The notes below the pieces were generated by a model. The model had not been told where the DNA came from. It did not search any database and worked only from the letters and a program-made list of their open reading frames with translations. A stretch of 64,000 nt of DNA from AC-56 sp963702195 (GTDB taxonomy: Bacteria > Actinomycetota > Thermoleophilia > Solirubrobacterales > 70-9): NCBI GenBank assembly GCA_963702195.1, contig OY969725.1, forward strand, positions 1,984,001-2,048,000. Reading direction: 5' to 3'. Within the stretch, counting starts at the first letter, position 1, and each line of letters starts with the position of its first letter. Of the stretch, positions 1 to 7,014 are shown in pieces. The translations under genes were made by a program, and so were the position numbers.

Positions 1-865
1 CGAACACGAGTCCCCGGTCTGTCGCCCCAGGATCCTCAAGCCGGCAGTCGAGGAGAATCTCCCGCAGCGCCGCGGGCATCGGCACCCGCCGACGTGACGT
101 GCGCGTCTTGGGCTCGATCGCTCCGGCCTTCGCATCCCAAGACTCACGCACGTCGATCGTGCCGCCAGCCAGATCCAGGGCGCCCCAGCGAAGCGCCCGC
201 AGCTCCCCGTAGCGAAGACCGGCGTAGAGCGCGGTCGCCCACACCGGGCGATCCTCCGCCGGCAGCGCGTCGAGCAACCGTGCCGCGACATCGGGCGCCA
301 CGATCTCGACCCTCCGGGATCGGGGTGCCGGCAGCTCTAGGTCGCGTGTCGGGTTGACCGCCAGCCCACCGCGCGACTTCGCGCGCCGGTAAATCGCCTG
401 CACGGGCTTGATCGCGTTGCGAAGCGTCGAAGCCGGATCGCCCTCGGCCTGCCAGCGGTCGACGAGCACCTGCAGATCCGAGGTCGTGATGGCGGCCAGC
501 TTCTCGCCACCAATAAGAGGAAGCACCCGCTCCTCAAGGGCGTGCCGGTAGCCACGCAAGGTCGAGGGCTTATATGGGTCGCCTGAGCGGTTACGGATCT
601 CCCCCGCATTAGCGCCCGCAAGCCAAGCTGTAGCAGCCTCCCGAAGCGTCTGCTGGCTCGGAACGCGTAACGTTCCTTGGTCGATCTGCCGTTTGGCATC
701 GGCCCGCCAAGAGCGCGCCTCCGCGAAGCCCGAGAAGGTGCGACGGAGCTTTCGCCCATCCCTCGGCGAGTAGACCCAGGCCTCGTAACTCGGCCTGCAG
801 TTGCACTCCAGTCCGTTCTTGGTACGGCAGCCCTTCGAATGTCGCTTGACGATGCCTGCGGCCAT
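1..865 (-). CDS. Tyrosine recombinase/integrase, C-terminus beyond window edge
   Basis: An open frame of 288 codons runs leftwards from ATG at 865 off the window edge. A strong GGGAGGAG ribosome site lies just upstream (872-879). The N-terminus has a short Cys-containing stretch (CRTKNGLECNC). An Arm/SAM-like core-binding region covers about residues 65-165. The catalytic domain follows, with the box I arginine at about R218 in ALYAGLRYGELRAL. The later His-x-x-Arg and Tyr residues lie outside the window. It is the last visible gene of an operon with the HTH and zinc-ribbon genes to its right. It probably drives integration of the element next to tRNA-Cys. The family call is secure; activity cannot be judged. 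Confidence 0.93.
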   Translation of the reverse strand, partial: MAAGIVKRHSKGCRTKNGLECNCRPSYEAWVYSPRDGRKLRRTFSGFAEARSWRADAKRQIDQGTLRVPSQQTLREAATAWLAGANAGEIRNRSGDPYKPSTLRGYRHALEERVLPLIGGEKLAAITTSDLQVLVDRWQAEGDPASTLRNAIKPVQAIYRRAKSRGGLAVNPTRDLELPAPRSRRVEIVAPDVAARLLDALPAEDRPVWATALYAGLRYGELRALRWGALDLAGGTIDVRESWDAKAGAIEPKTRTSRRRVPMPAALREILLDCRLEDPGATDRGLVF

Positions 866-922
866 CGGCGCTCCTCCCGTCGGTCTCCGGTTTTCGTTGC
901 TCGCGCGCCGAGGGTACGGCGG

Positions 923-1138
923 TCACCGGACCCTCCCGTCCAGGGTGAGCGTCGCGTTCTTCGCCGCCCAACGCTCCAGCTCGCGCACAGGGACCAAGCG
1001 CATACGTCCCCTCCGGATCAGGCGGAGTTCCGGCTGCACGTGGCGCTCGAATGAATCGACGGAGATGCCTAGCGCCGCGGCAGCCTCGCGCCGGGTCAAG
1101 GCGACGCGCGGGACGGGTGGCAAAGGTCGAGGCGTCAT
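923..1138 (-). CDS. Excisionase-like helix-turn-helix protein (71 aa)
   Basis: A small basic protein with an N-terminal HTH of the MerR/excisionase kind: LTRREAAAALGISVDSFERHV, then a RRGRMRLVPVRELERW wing and strand, as in excise-type DNA-binding domains. The ATG at 1138 overlaps the stop of the upstream zinc-ribbon gene (ATGA), so translation is probably coupled. The integrase starts 58 bp downstream. By position and fold it is the likely recombination directionality factor or a repressor of the element. The role is inferred from context. Confidence 0.8.
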   Translation of the reverse strand: MTPRPLPPVPRVALTRREAAAALGISVDSFERHVQPELRLIRRGRMRLVPVRELERWAAKNATLTLDGRVR

Positions 1139-1707
1139 TGGCCCGCTCTCTCGCGCTCGCGGTGCGCAGCCTTGCGGCACGCGGCGCCGCAGTAGCGGGC
1201 GTCGGATCTCGCCGCAGTGAGGACCTCCCCGCAGTTCGCGCACAGGCGCACCGCGGTTGCGGGTCCGAACCTCTCGATGTCACGGCTCGCGACGGCTTGT
1301 GTCGATCCCGGTACTGATTCCCGGCGGTGGGTGCGCTTTCGGCACGAAGGCGTGCAGAACGCGTGATCAGCGCGCCTCGGACGGAACAGCTGACCGCAGC
1401 CGCGACACTTGCGGGCTCGGTGGGCTCGTTCCCACTCGGTGCTTGTGTGCCGTCGCTCCCGGGTCGCGGCGGCCTCCTCTCGCTTGAGTCGATCCGTCGG
1501 CTCGCCGAGCCAGGCGAACGGGACTGGGCAACCGGCCCCGGTGTCCCAAAGGACCTCTGCGATGTCGCCGCGCAGTCGCTCGATCGTCCCGGTGGCGCTG
1601 CCGGGCGAGAGCTGGACGCGATCACCGATCCGCCAGCTCGTGGCGGCGGAGTCGCCACCCGCGGCAAGCCTGGGAAGAGCGAGCTGGGTGATGGCTTCTT
1701 CGGGCAT
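1135..1707 (-). CDS. Double zinc-ribbon protein with SH3-like N-terminus (190 aa)
   Basis: The N-terminal part (about residues 22-60, WRIGDRVQLSPGS...) resembles a small SH3/KOW-like barrel. It is followed by a charged helical linker and two Cys4 zinc ribbons. The first is CRGC...FCTPSC at about residues 100-122; the second is CANC...YCGAAC at about 155-176. Each is followed by a basic (K/R)xxHR tail. It is first in the operon with the HTH and integrase genes, behind a promoter at 1730-1758, and overlaps the HTH gene by 4 bp. I do not recognise a characterised homologue. DNA or RNA binding linked to element mobility is plausible but unproven. Confidence 0.75.
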   Translation of the reverse strand: MPEEAITQLALPRLAAGGDSAATSWRIGDRVQLSPGSATGTIERLRGDIAEVLWDTGAGCPVPFAWLGEPTDRLKREEAAATRERRHTSTEWERAHRARKCRGCGQLFRPRRADHAFCTPSCRKRTHRRESVPGSTQAVASRDIERFGPATAVRLCANCGEVLTAARSDARYCGAACRKAAHRERERAGQ

Positions 1708-1729
1708 CGCGATCGGGCCCTCTACCTAT

Positions 1730-1758
1730 TAAGTAGAAGTCGGGCCGAAAACGTCCAA
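1730..1758 (-). promoter_or_regulatory. Promoter of zinc-ribbon/xis/int operon
   Basis: On the minus strand TTGGAC (1758-1753) is followed by exactly 17 bp and TACTTA (1735-1730). A GAGGG ribosome site and the ATG at 1707 come next. The same -35 with a 17-bp spacer and CACTTA precedes the second integrase module at 40687-40715, which strengthens the call. The -35 sits in the loop of the inverted repeat 1736-1775, so a repressor bound there would block it. Confidence 0.6.
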
Positions 1759-1775
1759 GATTTCGGCTCGACTTC
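1736..1775. repeat. 15-bp inverted repeat around the promoter -35
   Basis: Arms 1736-1750 (GAAGTCGGGCCGAAA) and 1761-1775 (TTTCGGCTCGACTTC) pair at 14 of 15 positions across a 10-bp loop that holds the -35 hexamer. This is a candidate operator or an mRNA/DNA hairpin. It is not present at the second module, so it may be specific to this element. Confidence 0.55.
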
Positions 1776-1956
1776 ACGCGAGGCTGTGGGTCTCTACTCC
1801 TTGTCGCGAAAGGGCCGCGACCGTCCAACTTCCGGGCGCGCGATTTTCAATTGCAACTATGTGAACGGGTCGATGTTGGCGCTGAGCGGGCGATTGTCGG
1901 GAGGGACGGCCGTAGATCCTCTGGCGCGCGCCGCTTTAAGTCCGGTCCAGGAGGCC

Positions 1957-2319
1957 CTACCGAGTCGGCGGGGCCGCATAGGCGCTTCGCGCCTGACGCT
2001 CGTCGATCCGAAGCGTGGTCGCGACGTCGTCCCACGATCCGCCGTGCTCGATCGCCGAGCGCGCCAGCCGCCCAGCGATCTGGTCGAGCTCATCGATCGA
2101 GGCCCTGACCTCGGCCAGCGCGGCGATCGACTGCTCGTCGGCCGGCGCCTCGGGCTCTACTCCTGTCACGGCTCGCCCGCCTCGTCGCTTCAGCTCCGCC
2201 TCGACCAGCTTTCCGAGGTAGGCCGAGACCGAGATCCCCCGCGCCAGTGCCGCCTGGCGAAAGGCGACCCAGCGCTCATCGTCGACCGCGACCCGGGAGA
2301 CCTGTCCTTGGGCGGGCAT
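1957..2319 (-). CDS. Ribbon-helix-helix-like regulator of the element, copy 1 (120 aa)
   Basis: The first ~50 residues (SRVAVDDERWVAFRQAALARG...ISVSAYLGKLVEAEL) look like a ribbon-helix-helix-type DNA-binding unit: a short strand, then two helices. A helical C-terminal half follows. A near-identical paralogue lies at 40753-41115, also upstream of an integrase operon; the first ~100 residues differ at only a handful of positions, and the last ~15 diverge. The ATG at 2319 has no visible Shine-Dalgarno site. A TAGGAT -10-like element ends only 9 bp upstream, so the transcript may be nearly leaderless. Autoregulation through the inverted repeat at 2324-2341 is the obvious guess. The exact family is not recognised. 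Confidence 0.75.
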   Translation of the reverse strand: MPAQGQVSRVAVDDERWVAFRQAALARGISVSAYLGKLVEAELKRRGGRAVTGVEPEAPADEQSIAALAEVRASIDELDQIAGRLARSAIEHGGSWDDVATTLRIDERQARSAYAAPPTR

Positions 2320-2323
2320 CTGT

Positions 2324-2341
2324 TGACAATCCTACATGTCA
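2324..2341 (-). promoter_or_regulatory. Operator/-10 region of the RHH-like regulator, copy 1
   Basis: The inverted repeat TGACA-N8-TGTCA (2324-2328 / 2337-2341) spans a minus-strand TAGGAT (2334-2329) and ends 4 bp before the start codon. The same 18 bp occur at 41120-41137 in front of the paralogue, and flanking identity extends through GTGATAATGTGCCCGGA. Conservation outside the coding sequence suggests a functional operator-promoter. Confidence 0.6.
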
Positions 2342-2958
2342 CCGGAGGGTGATAATGTGCCCGGAAGGGATTTCGGTTGGAGCTGGCGCCTGGTCGGGGG
2401 GAATTCTGCGCATCTGAACCAAGTTCCGGGGGTTCTGCGCTCGCACTGCCTCGCAAGTGCAAGTGGTGAGAGCTGGAGGAGGTGGGAGGCGTGAGAGCTG
2501 GAGGAGGTGGGAGGCGTGAGGTGACTTAGGGGGTGGACGCTGGAGCTGGTCTGTGGTGCTCTGGCTCTGGAAGCGAGGGATGCTGGATGTGGATCTGCTG
2601 TGTGGCTTGGAAGGTGAGATGCTGGATGAGGTAAGGGATCACGCCCTCGAGCTCGCTCGGAAGGAGGCGTCAGCTCGTCGGCGGGTCACAACCCGCTCAG
2701 CCGGGATACCGCCAATTGCGTTGAGAGCCCGCCGACAGATCGGTCATCGGCGTCTTGCCGCGAGCACGAGATCGCCGAGACCCTCTACTAAGGATGAGAG
2801 TGAACCCGGGTTGCGGCGCTGCAGCCTCCTTAGCAACAGTCCCCGGCGGCGCGGGCGACCCGCGGCTAAAGCGGCAGGTTCTGGAGCTGATCGATCCCTG
2901 CCGCGCTTCACGGCCGCTGCACGGCCAACGAGGTGCGCGTTCGGCGAGGCGCCCTAAC
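2342..2958. other. Intergenic region of element 1, no convincing gene
   Basis: About 600 bp between the regulator and the lipoprotein gene. The left part (2455-2650) is strongly purine-rich on the plus strand and includes a 25-bp tandem repeat. The rest is ordinary high-GC sequence. Open frames here have no recognisable domains or good ribosome sites. Confidence 0.6.
2466..2520. repeat. 25-bp tandem direct repeat, two copies plus 5 bp
   Basis: The unit begins GTGAGAGCTGGAGGAGG and ends TGGGAGGC. It is repeated perfectly at 2466-2490 and 2491-2515, followed by GTGAG (2516-2520). It is almost pure purine plus T on one strand, so it could form unusual structure or bind a protein. No function is known. 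Confidence 0.9.
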
Positions 2959-3453
2959 TCACGATGCCGGAGTCACGGCAAGCGGGGCCGAGATGTCGAC
3001 CGTGCCTTTCCTACCCGCGCGCACCCTCTTGACCAGCCGATAGGTCCCCGAGCTAAGGCCGGTTGGGATTTTGAGCCGCTCATCAGTGCGGGCCCCGAGA
3101 CCCACGCTCGCCGGAGCTACCCCGGAGGCCACGCTGATGACAGACGGCGGCCTGTGGTGGGCCGACATCAGGTAGTAGATCGGGACCCAAGACGAGCCCT
3201 GCTGAGCCTCCAACTCGGTGCTGTTCTCGGTGATCGTCTGCATGCCCTTGGGGGGGATCACGCTAACGGTAATATCGCCACCCGCCGCGACCTGGTTGGG
3301 GGTCACCCGGAGCTTGGCGACCGGCGTGACCGGGGTCGTGGTGGTGCTGGTGGTCTGAGAGCCGCCGCAAGCCGTCAAGCCGACCGTGGCGAGGCTGACA
3401 GCCGCGACGGCGATCTTCATGGCGGGGGCTGACGAAGCCGGGCGCATGGCCAT
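2959..3453 (-). CDS. Putative lipoprotein (164 aa)
   Basis: The N-terminus carries a hydrophobic segment ending in a lipobox-like LTACGG, followed by a Thr-rich linker (TTSTTTTPVTP), typical of a lipid-anchored exported protein. The remainder is predicted beta-rich, with phrases like LRVTPNQVAAGGDITVSV and LSSGTYRLVKRVR that suggest an immunoglobulin-like fold. The start may be 3453 or the in-frame ATG at 3420, which gives a more standard signal sequence. It lies just downstream of the secreted protease on the same strand (gap 40 bp), so the two may be co-expressed. No specific family is recognised. Confidence 0.75.
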   Translation of the reverse strand: MAMRPASSAPAMKIAVAAVSLATVGLTACGGSQTTSTTTTPVTPVAKLRVTPNQVAAGGDITVSVIPPKGMQTITENSTELEAQQGSSWVPIYYLMSAHHRPPSVISVASGVAPASVGLGARTDERLKIPTGLSSGTYRLVKRVRAGRKGTVDISAPLAVTPAS

Positions 3454-3493
3454 CCCGTCTCGACGGTACGCGCGGTGGTGGATGGGCGCGGGA

Positions 3494-4750
3494 TCACCCT
3501 TGCATCAGGTGCTTGTTGAGGTTGTCCAGCGTGTTACCGATCGAGCTGAACCAGGTGCCGAAGGCATTCTTGGCGGCGATCCCGCCAGCCGCCTTCGCGC
3601 TTCCATCGGGTTTGATGTGATAAACGGGCCCGCCGCTGTCGCCGCCGGCGCTATCCGTGCTGCCGAGAGCCCAAGCGTGTTTGAGCGTGAAGTTATGCCC
3701 GTCCTCGCTGTAGTCGATCTGGAAGTCGGCCCATTTGATGTCGTCACAGAACCCACCGGTTCCGATCCCCTGGTAGCACAGGTGAGTGCCGGTCACGAGA
3801 TCGCTGTCGAAGTATCGGGCGGTCACCGTCTTGCTATCGCCCGTATCGGCGTTGAAGACCTTCGGCTTCGCATTGCTGGCGTTGATGGGCACGTCAAGCG
3901 CGTCCGAACCCGCCTCGGGGTTCCCATAGAAGGTCGATGTGTTCACCGCGCCCAGGTCGTTATCGCCGATATGGACATGGTCGCCCTCCCGTGAGCAGTG
4001 GCCGGCCGAGCTGCCGAAGAAGTTCGAGCCGTCACTGTTTTGGAGCGTGAAGCCCGTTGTGCAGTCCCCTATCTGGGTCCGCAGCTTCTTTCCGCCCTTG
4101 TAGGGTGGGAAGCAGGTGGCGCAATCGAGGGCCTGGCCCTCCGTTCCCGTGCTGGCGGTGAATTGGACCTTGATCCCGCCAGCAGCGCGAGTCATAGCGT
4201 CCTGGGACGACTGGTCGAGCGGAGACTCGGTAAAGACCCGGACATCCTGGCCCGCCAGGTCCGGGCCGATGTCCGCCGGCCAGATGTCGAGCTGTGAAGC
4301 GACCTGGCCAACGGCGTCCTTCGCCGCGAGCAGCTGGTTCCAGCTCACCTGTGCCGGCTGTACAGCAACCTGGGGATTGCCGCTCGCGATCGTAGCGAGA
4401 GTGTCCTGATCCTTTGAGGTGGCATTTAGCACGTAAATGCGCAACATGTTGGGCGTGACCTGGCGATCAATCAGGTAGCCGGCAAAGCGCTGCCCGAAGG
4501 CCGCCTGCGCCTGGTTAGCGATGCCCTCCACATTCACGGCGTTGTCGAACTGGTCGTAGTAGTCCTCCTGCGACGGATCGGTCGTCTGCGTAAATGGTGT
4601 CCCGCTAGCTTGCGTCGGGCCAGACGAGCCGGTGCCAGCCGCGGCTGCCGCGCCGACCCCTCCCCCCGCAATCGCCCCGATGGCTGCCAGTACCAGCACA
4701 CCGCTCCATCGAGCCCGAGGGCCGCGTCCATCGAAGCGTCCGATTGCCAT
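3494..4750 (-). CDS. Secreted trypsin-like (S1) serine protease (418 aa)
   Basis: A signal peptide (residues ~14-38, hydrophobic, Ala-rich) is followed by a ~160-residue propeptide-like region and a chymotrypsin-fold domain. The His is H251 in SSAGHC, the Asp is in SDALDV (D283 or D286), and the nucleophile is S372 in GGDSGGPVY. Three Cys pairs are possible (C210/C213, C230/C252, C325/C335). The organisation resembles streptogrisin/alpha-lytic-type enzymes that need a pro-region for folding. A clear AAGGAGGGA site precedes the ATG. As cargo of a tRNA-borne element it may be a niche or competition factor; the substrate is unknown. Confidence 0.88.
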   Translation of the reverse strand: MAIGRFDGRGPRARWSGVLVLAAIGAIAGGGVGAAAAAGTGSSGPTQASGTPFTQTTDPSQEDYYDQFDNAVNVEGIANQAQAAFGQRFAGYLIDRQVTPNMLRIYVLNATSKDQDTLATIASGNPQVAVQPAQVSWNQLLAAKDAVGQVASQLDIWPADIGPDLAGQDVRVFTESPLDQSSQDAMTRAAGGIKVQFTASTGTEGQALDCATCFPPYKGGKKLRTQIGDCTTGFTLQNSDGSNFFGSSAGHCSREGDHVHIGDNDLGAVNTSTFYGNPEAGSDALDVPINASNAKPKVFNADTGDSKTVTARYFDSDLVTGTHLCYQGIGTGGFCDDIKWADFQIDYSEDGHNFTLKHAWALGSTDSAGGDSGGPVYHIKPDGSAKAAGGIAAKNAFGTWFSSIGNTLDNLNKHLMQG

Positions 4751-5232
4751 TGAGTCCCTCCTTGTTCGCCGCTACAGCCCGTCCAGATCGACCGGTGATA
4801 CATCGGCCCAAGACATTCCGTTGCGATCGTCACAATATTGCTCATGAGCTTTCGAGTCAACTACGTCGCTGACGACCGATCGTCACAGAGGTTCGTGCCG
4901 CTCAAAAATCTCGAACGTCAACCGGTCAAATGCCTGGCGTCTGGACTTGTCTCGTGGCTACCAGTTGGTTTCCTGCACCGCCGCGTCTGCTACCACCGAG
5001 CTACCGATCCTGTTGCGGGTGGGGCGCTCCGCCCTCGGCGGCAGCGAGAAATCGACAAGGCTCAGACCCGATGAGATCCGCTGTTTGGCGCGGCTTGGCG
5101 CTCCCTGCCGGACGAGTCGAACCTATGGGCGCGGCTGGGCGGAATCATCCGCCACCGAACCAACCGTCCGTTTCGGCTACCGGACCTGTCTTAGCGCGCG
5201 CCAATCCGCGCGCCAGTGAGACCCCCTTGACC

Positions 5233-5258
5233 GCGGTTTTGAGCGGTTTTGAGCGGTT
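5233..5258. repeat. Direct repeats GCGGTTTTGA, possible integrase arm sites
   Basis: GCGGTTTTGA occurs at 5233-5242 and 5243-5252, with a partial third copy GCGGTT at 5253-5258, about 55 bp from the tRNA-Cys 3' end. Short direct repeats at this distance are typical of arm-type integrase sites. That reading is an inference. Confidence 0.5.
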
Positions 5259-5278
5259 GAAAGGAATACGGCGAAAAT

Positions 5279-5311
5279 GGCTCTAGCAAGCGCGATCCTG
5301 CTGCTAGAGCC
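5279..5311 (-). terminator. Hairpin downstream of tRNA-Cys
   Basis: A perfect 10-bp stem (GGCTCTAGCA 5279-5288 / TGCTAGAGCC 5302-5311) with a 13-base loop begins 2 bp after the tRNA discriminator. In the tRNA direction it is followed by CCATTTTCG, a short T run, consistent with transcription termination. Confidence 0.6.
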
Positions 5312-5313
5312 CA

Positions 5314-5384
5314 AGGCGCCTACCGGAATCGAACCGGTGTAAACGGCTTTGCAGGCCGCTGCGTAACCACTCCGCCAAGGCGCC
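5314..5384 (-). tRNA. tRNA-Cys (GCA)
   Basis: The minus strand folds as a cloverleaf. The acceptor GGCGCCT (5384-5378) pairs with AGGCGCC. The D-arm is TGGCGGAGTGG..., the anticodon loop is CTGCAAA with GCA, the T-arm is ACCGG TTCGATT CCGGT, and the discriminator is U, as expected for tRNA-Cys. CCA is not encoded. Its 3' end faces the element with the integrase at 1-865. Confidence 0.96.
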
Positions 5385-5453
5385 GGGCCGGGCAAGCGTA
5401 GCGAGCGGCCACCGCCCCGAAAAGAGGTGGCCGCTCGCCTGCAGAGGCCCGCT

Positions 5454-6848
5454 TTACGCGGCGGGCTCGATGTTCTGGTTGACCCGGAACAGGTTGTCCG
5501 GGTCGTAGGTCGCCTTGATGCGGGCGAGGCGGTCGTAGTTGTCGCGGTAGCTCGCCCGGACCCGCTCCTGGCCCTCGTCCATCATCATGTTCACGTAGGC
5601 GCCACCTGCGGAATAGGGGTGCAGCGCCTCCATGTAGTCGACGCTCCACCTCCGGATCGCGTCCACGTTCGCCGGGTCGGGGTCGACGCCCGCGAACACC
5701 GATCCCCAGTTGGCCTCGCGATAGCCCCACGCCGTCTCCGAGGACTCCACGTCGTGCGCGGCCCCGTCGATCGGGTACATGTGCATCGTCGACTGCATCG
5801 TGGGCATCTCGGCGCCGTACTTCGCGTGGGCGGCGACCGCCTCGTCAGGGATCTCCTTGACGAAGTCCGCTCGCCAGTACCACTGGTGCCCCGGCGGATA
5901 GAGGGCGTCGAAGGCGCCCTGAAGGGCCGGCTGCGGCATCGACTGTACGCCGTGCATCAGCGGCTCGGGAACCGAGTCGAGGAGCGGCGCAATCGCCTTG
6001 GCACCGTCCTCCTCGCCGCCGACGTAGCACCACACCACTCCGCACACCTTGCGCGTCTGGAGCTCCTCCGGGAACGGCGGCGCCGGCGGCACCGAGGTGT
6101 AGGCGAAGAACCCGTTGAGCTCCCGCGGTGCGTTCGGCAGGAACTCGCGGTATGCCGACAGCACCTCGGGGCTGTCCTCGAGCGACCAGAACGTCGGGCC
6201 GCCGAAGATCGTGTCCACGTCGTGGAGGCGGAACACGAACGACGTCACGACGCCGAAGTTGCCGCCGCCGCCACGGATCGCCCAGTACAGGTCGGGATTC
6301 TCCTCGGCGCTGGCGGTGACCCGCTCGCCGCTCGCCAGCACCATGTCGGCCTCGATCAGGTTGTCGATCGTCAGCCCGCACTTGCGGGTCAGGTGGCCGA
6401 TGCCGCCGCCCAGGGTGAGGCCGCCCACGCCGGTCGTCGAGATGATGCCGCTGGGCGTCGCCAGACCGTGCTCGTTGGTCGCGGCGTCCACCTCGGCCCA
6501 GGTGCAGCCGCCGCCGACCCGGACGGTCCTGGCGTCGGGGTCGACCTCGATGTCCTTGAGGCCGGAGAGGTCGATGACCACGCCGTCGTCGCAGGTTCCG
6601 AGGCCGGCGCCGTTGTGGCCGCCACCTCGCACGGCGAGCAGCAGGTCGCGCTCGCCTGCAAACCGCACCACCTTTGCCACGTCGTCGGCGTTCGCACATC
6701 GCGCGATCAGCGCGGGGCGCCTGTCGATCATCGCGTTGTAGACCTTGCGCCCCTCCTCGTAGTCGGCGTCCTGCGGGCCGATCAGCTGTCCGTCGAATGC
6801 CGTCAGTCCGTCGCGCGCCGCGTCAGCGGGGGTTTCAACCGTGTTCAT
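5454..6848 (-). CDS. FAD-binding oxidoreductase, berberine-bridge-enzyme type (464 aa)
   Basis: FAD_binding_4 (VAO/PCMH) protein. The FAD domain covers ~40-210, with AVRGGGHNGAGLGTC whose His is the usual covalent FAD attachment site, and GVGGLTLGGGIGHL. A substrate domain follows, then a C-terminal BBE motif (YDPDNLFRVNQNI) at the end. Such enzymes oxidise alcohols, sugars or secondary metabolites with O2; the substrate cannot be deduced. The start at 6848 is fixed by the upstream AGGAGGAC site. It is transcribed divergently from the LuxR-type regulator at 7015, which is a candidate controller. Confidence 0.9.
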   Translation of the reverse strand: MNTVETPADAARDGLTAFDGQLIGPQDADYEEGRKVYNAMIDRRPALIARCANADDVAKVVRFAGERDLLLAVRGGGHNGAGLGTCDDGVVIDLSGLKDIEVDPDARTVRVGGGCTWAEVDAATNEHGLATPSGIISTTGVGGLTLGGGIGHLTRKCGLTIDNLIEADMVLASGERVTASAEENPDLYWAIRGGGGNFGVVTSFVFRLHDVDTIFGGPTFWSLEDSPEVLSAYREFLPNAPRELNGFFAYTSVPPAPPFPEELQTRKVCGVVWCYVGGEEDGAKAIAPLLDSVPEPLMHGVQSMPQPALQGAFDALYPPGHQWYWRADFVKEIPDEAVAAHAKYGAEMPTMQSTMHMYPIDGAAHDVESSETAWGYREANWGSVFAGVDPDPANVDAIRRWSVDYMEALHPYSAGGAYVNMMMDEGQERVRASYRDNYDRLARIKATYDPDNLFRVNQNIEPAA

Positions 6849-6980
6849 GCGTCCTCCTGTCGAGTTTCTCGCGGGCTTCAATGCCTTGCTGATCGCGACC
6901 GTAAGGCCTCGGGGGCGCGTTGTCATGACGTGGATTGACCCACTTCGCCGACGCCGTCCGGCCGCCGGATTTCCGCAATG

Positions 6981-6992
6981 GTCAGATCTGAC
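6981..6992. promoter_or_regulatory. Perfect 12-bp palindrome in divergent promoter region
   Basis: GTCAGATCTGAC is fully self-complementary. It lies 22 bp upstream of the LuxR-type regulator ATG and 133 bp upstream of the oxidoreductase start. It is a plausible operator for either gene; no bound regulator is known. Confidence 0.4.
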
Positions 6993-7014
6993 TATCGTCC
7001 TCCAAGACCCGCTC

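Larger units (their letters stand above)
4751..5313. other. Intergenic region between protease and tRNA-Cys
   Basis: About 560 bp with no supported gene. It contains direct repeats of a 10-bp unit at 5233-5258 and the hairpin next to the tRNA. Its position at the tRNA 3' end makes it the expected right end of element 1, where integrase arm sites would lie. Confidence 0.5.

Noticed and set aside
2323..2356. Plus-strand sigma-70 promoter TTGACA...GATAAT upstream of copy 1 regulator
   Set aside because: Spacing is 22 bp, too long for a standard promoter, and no plus-strand gene follows. The sequence is better read as part of the conserved operator region.
2553..2957. Small plus-strand gene in element 1
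   Set aside because: No ribosome site, no domain, and it begins inside the purine-rich repeat region.
5233..5258. CRISPR-like repeat
   Set aside because: Units of 10 bp without spacers. No cas genes or 25-40 bp repeat-spacer array occur anywhere in the window.
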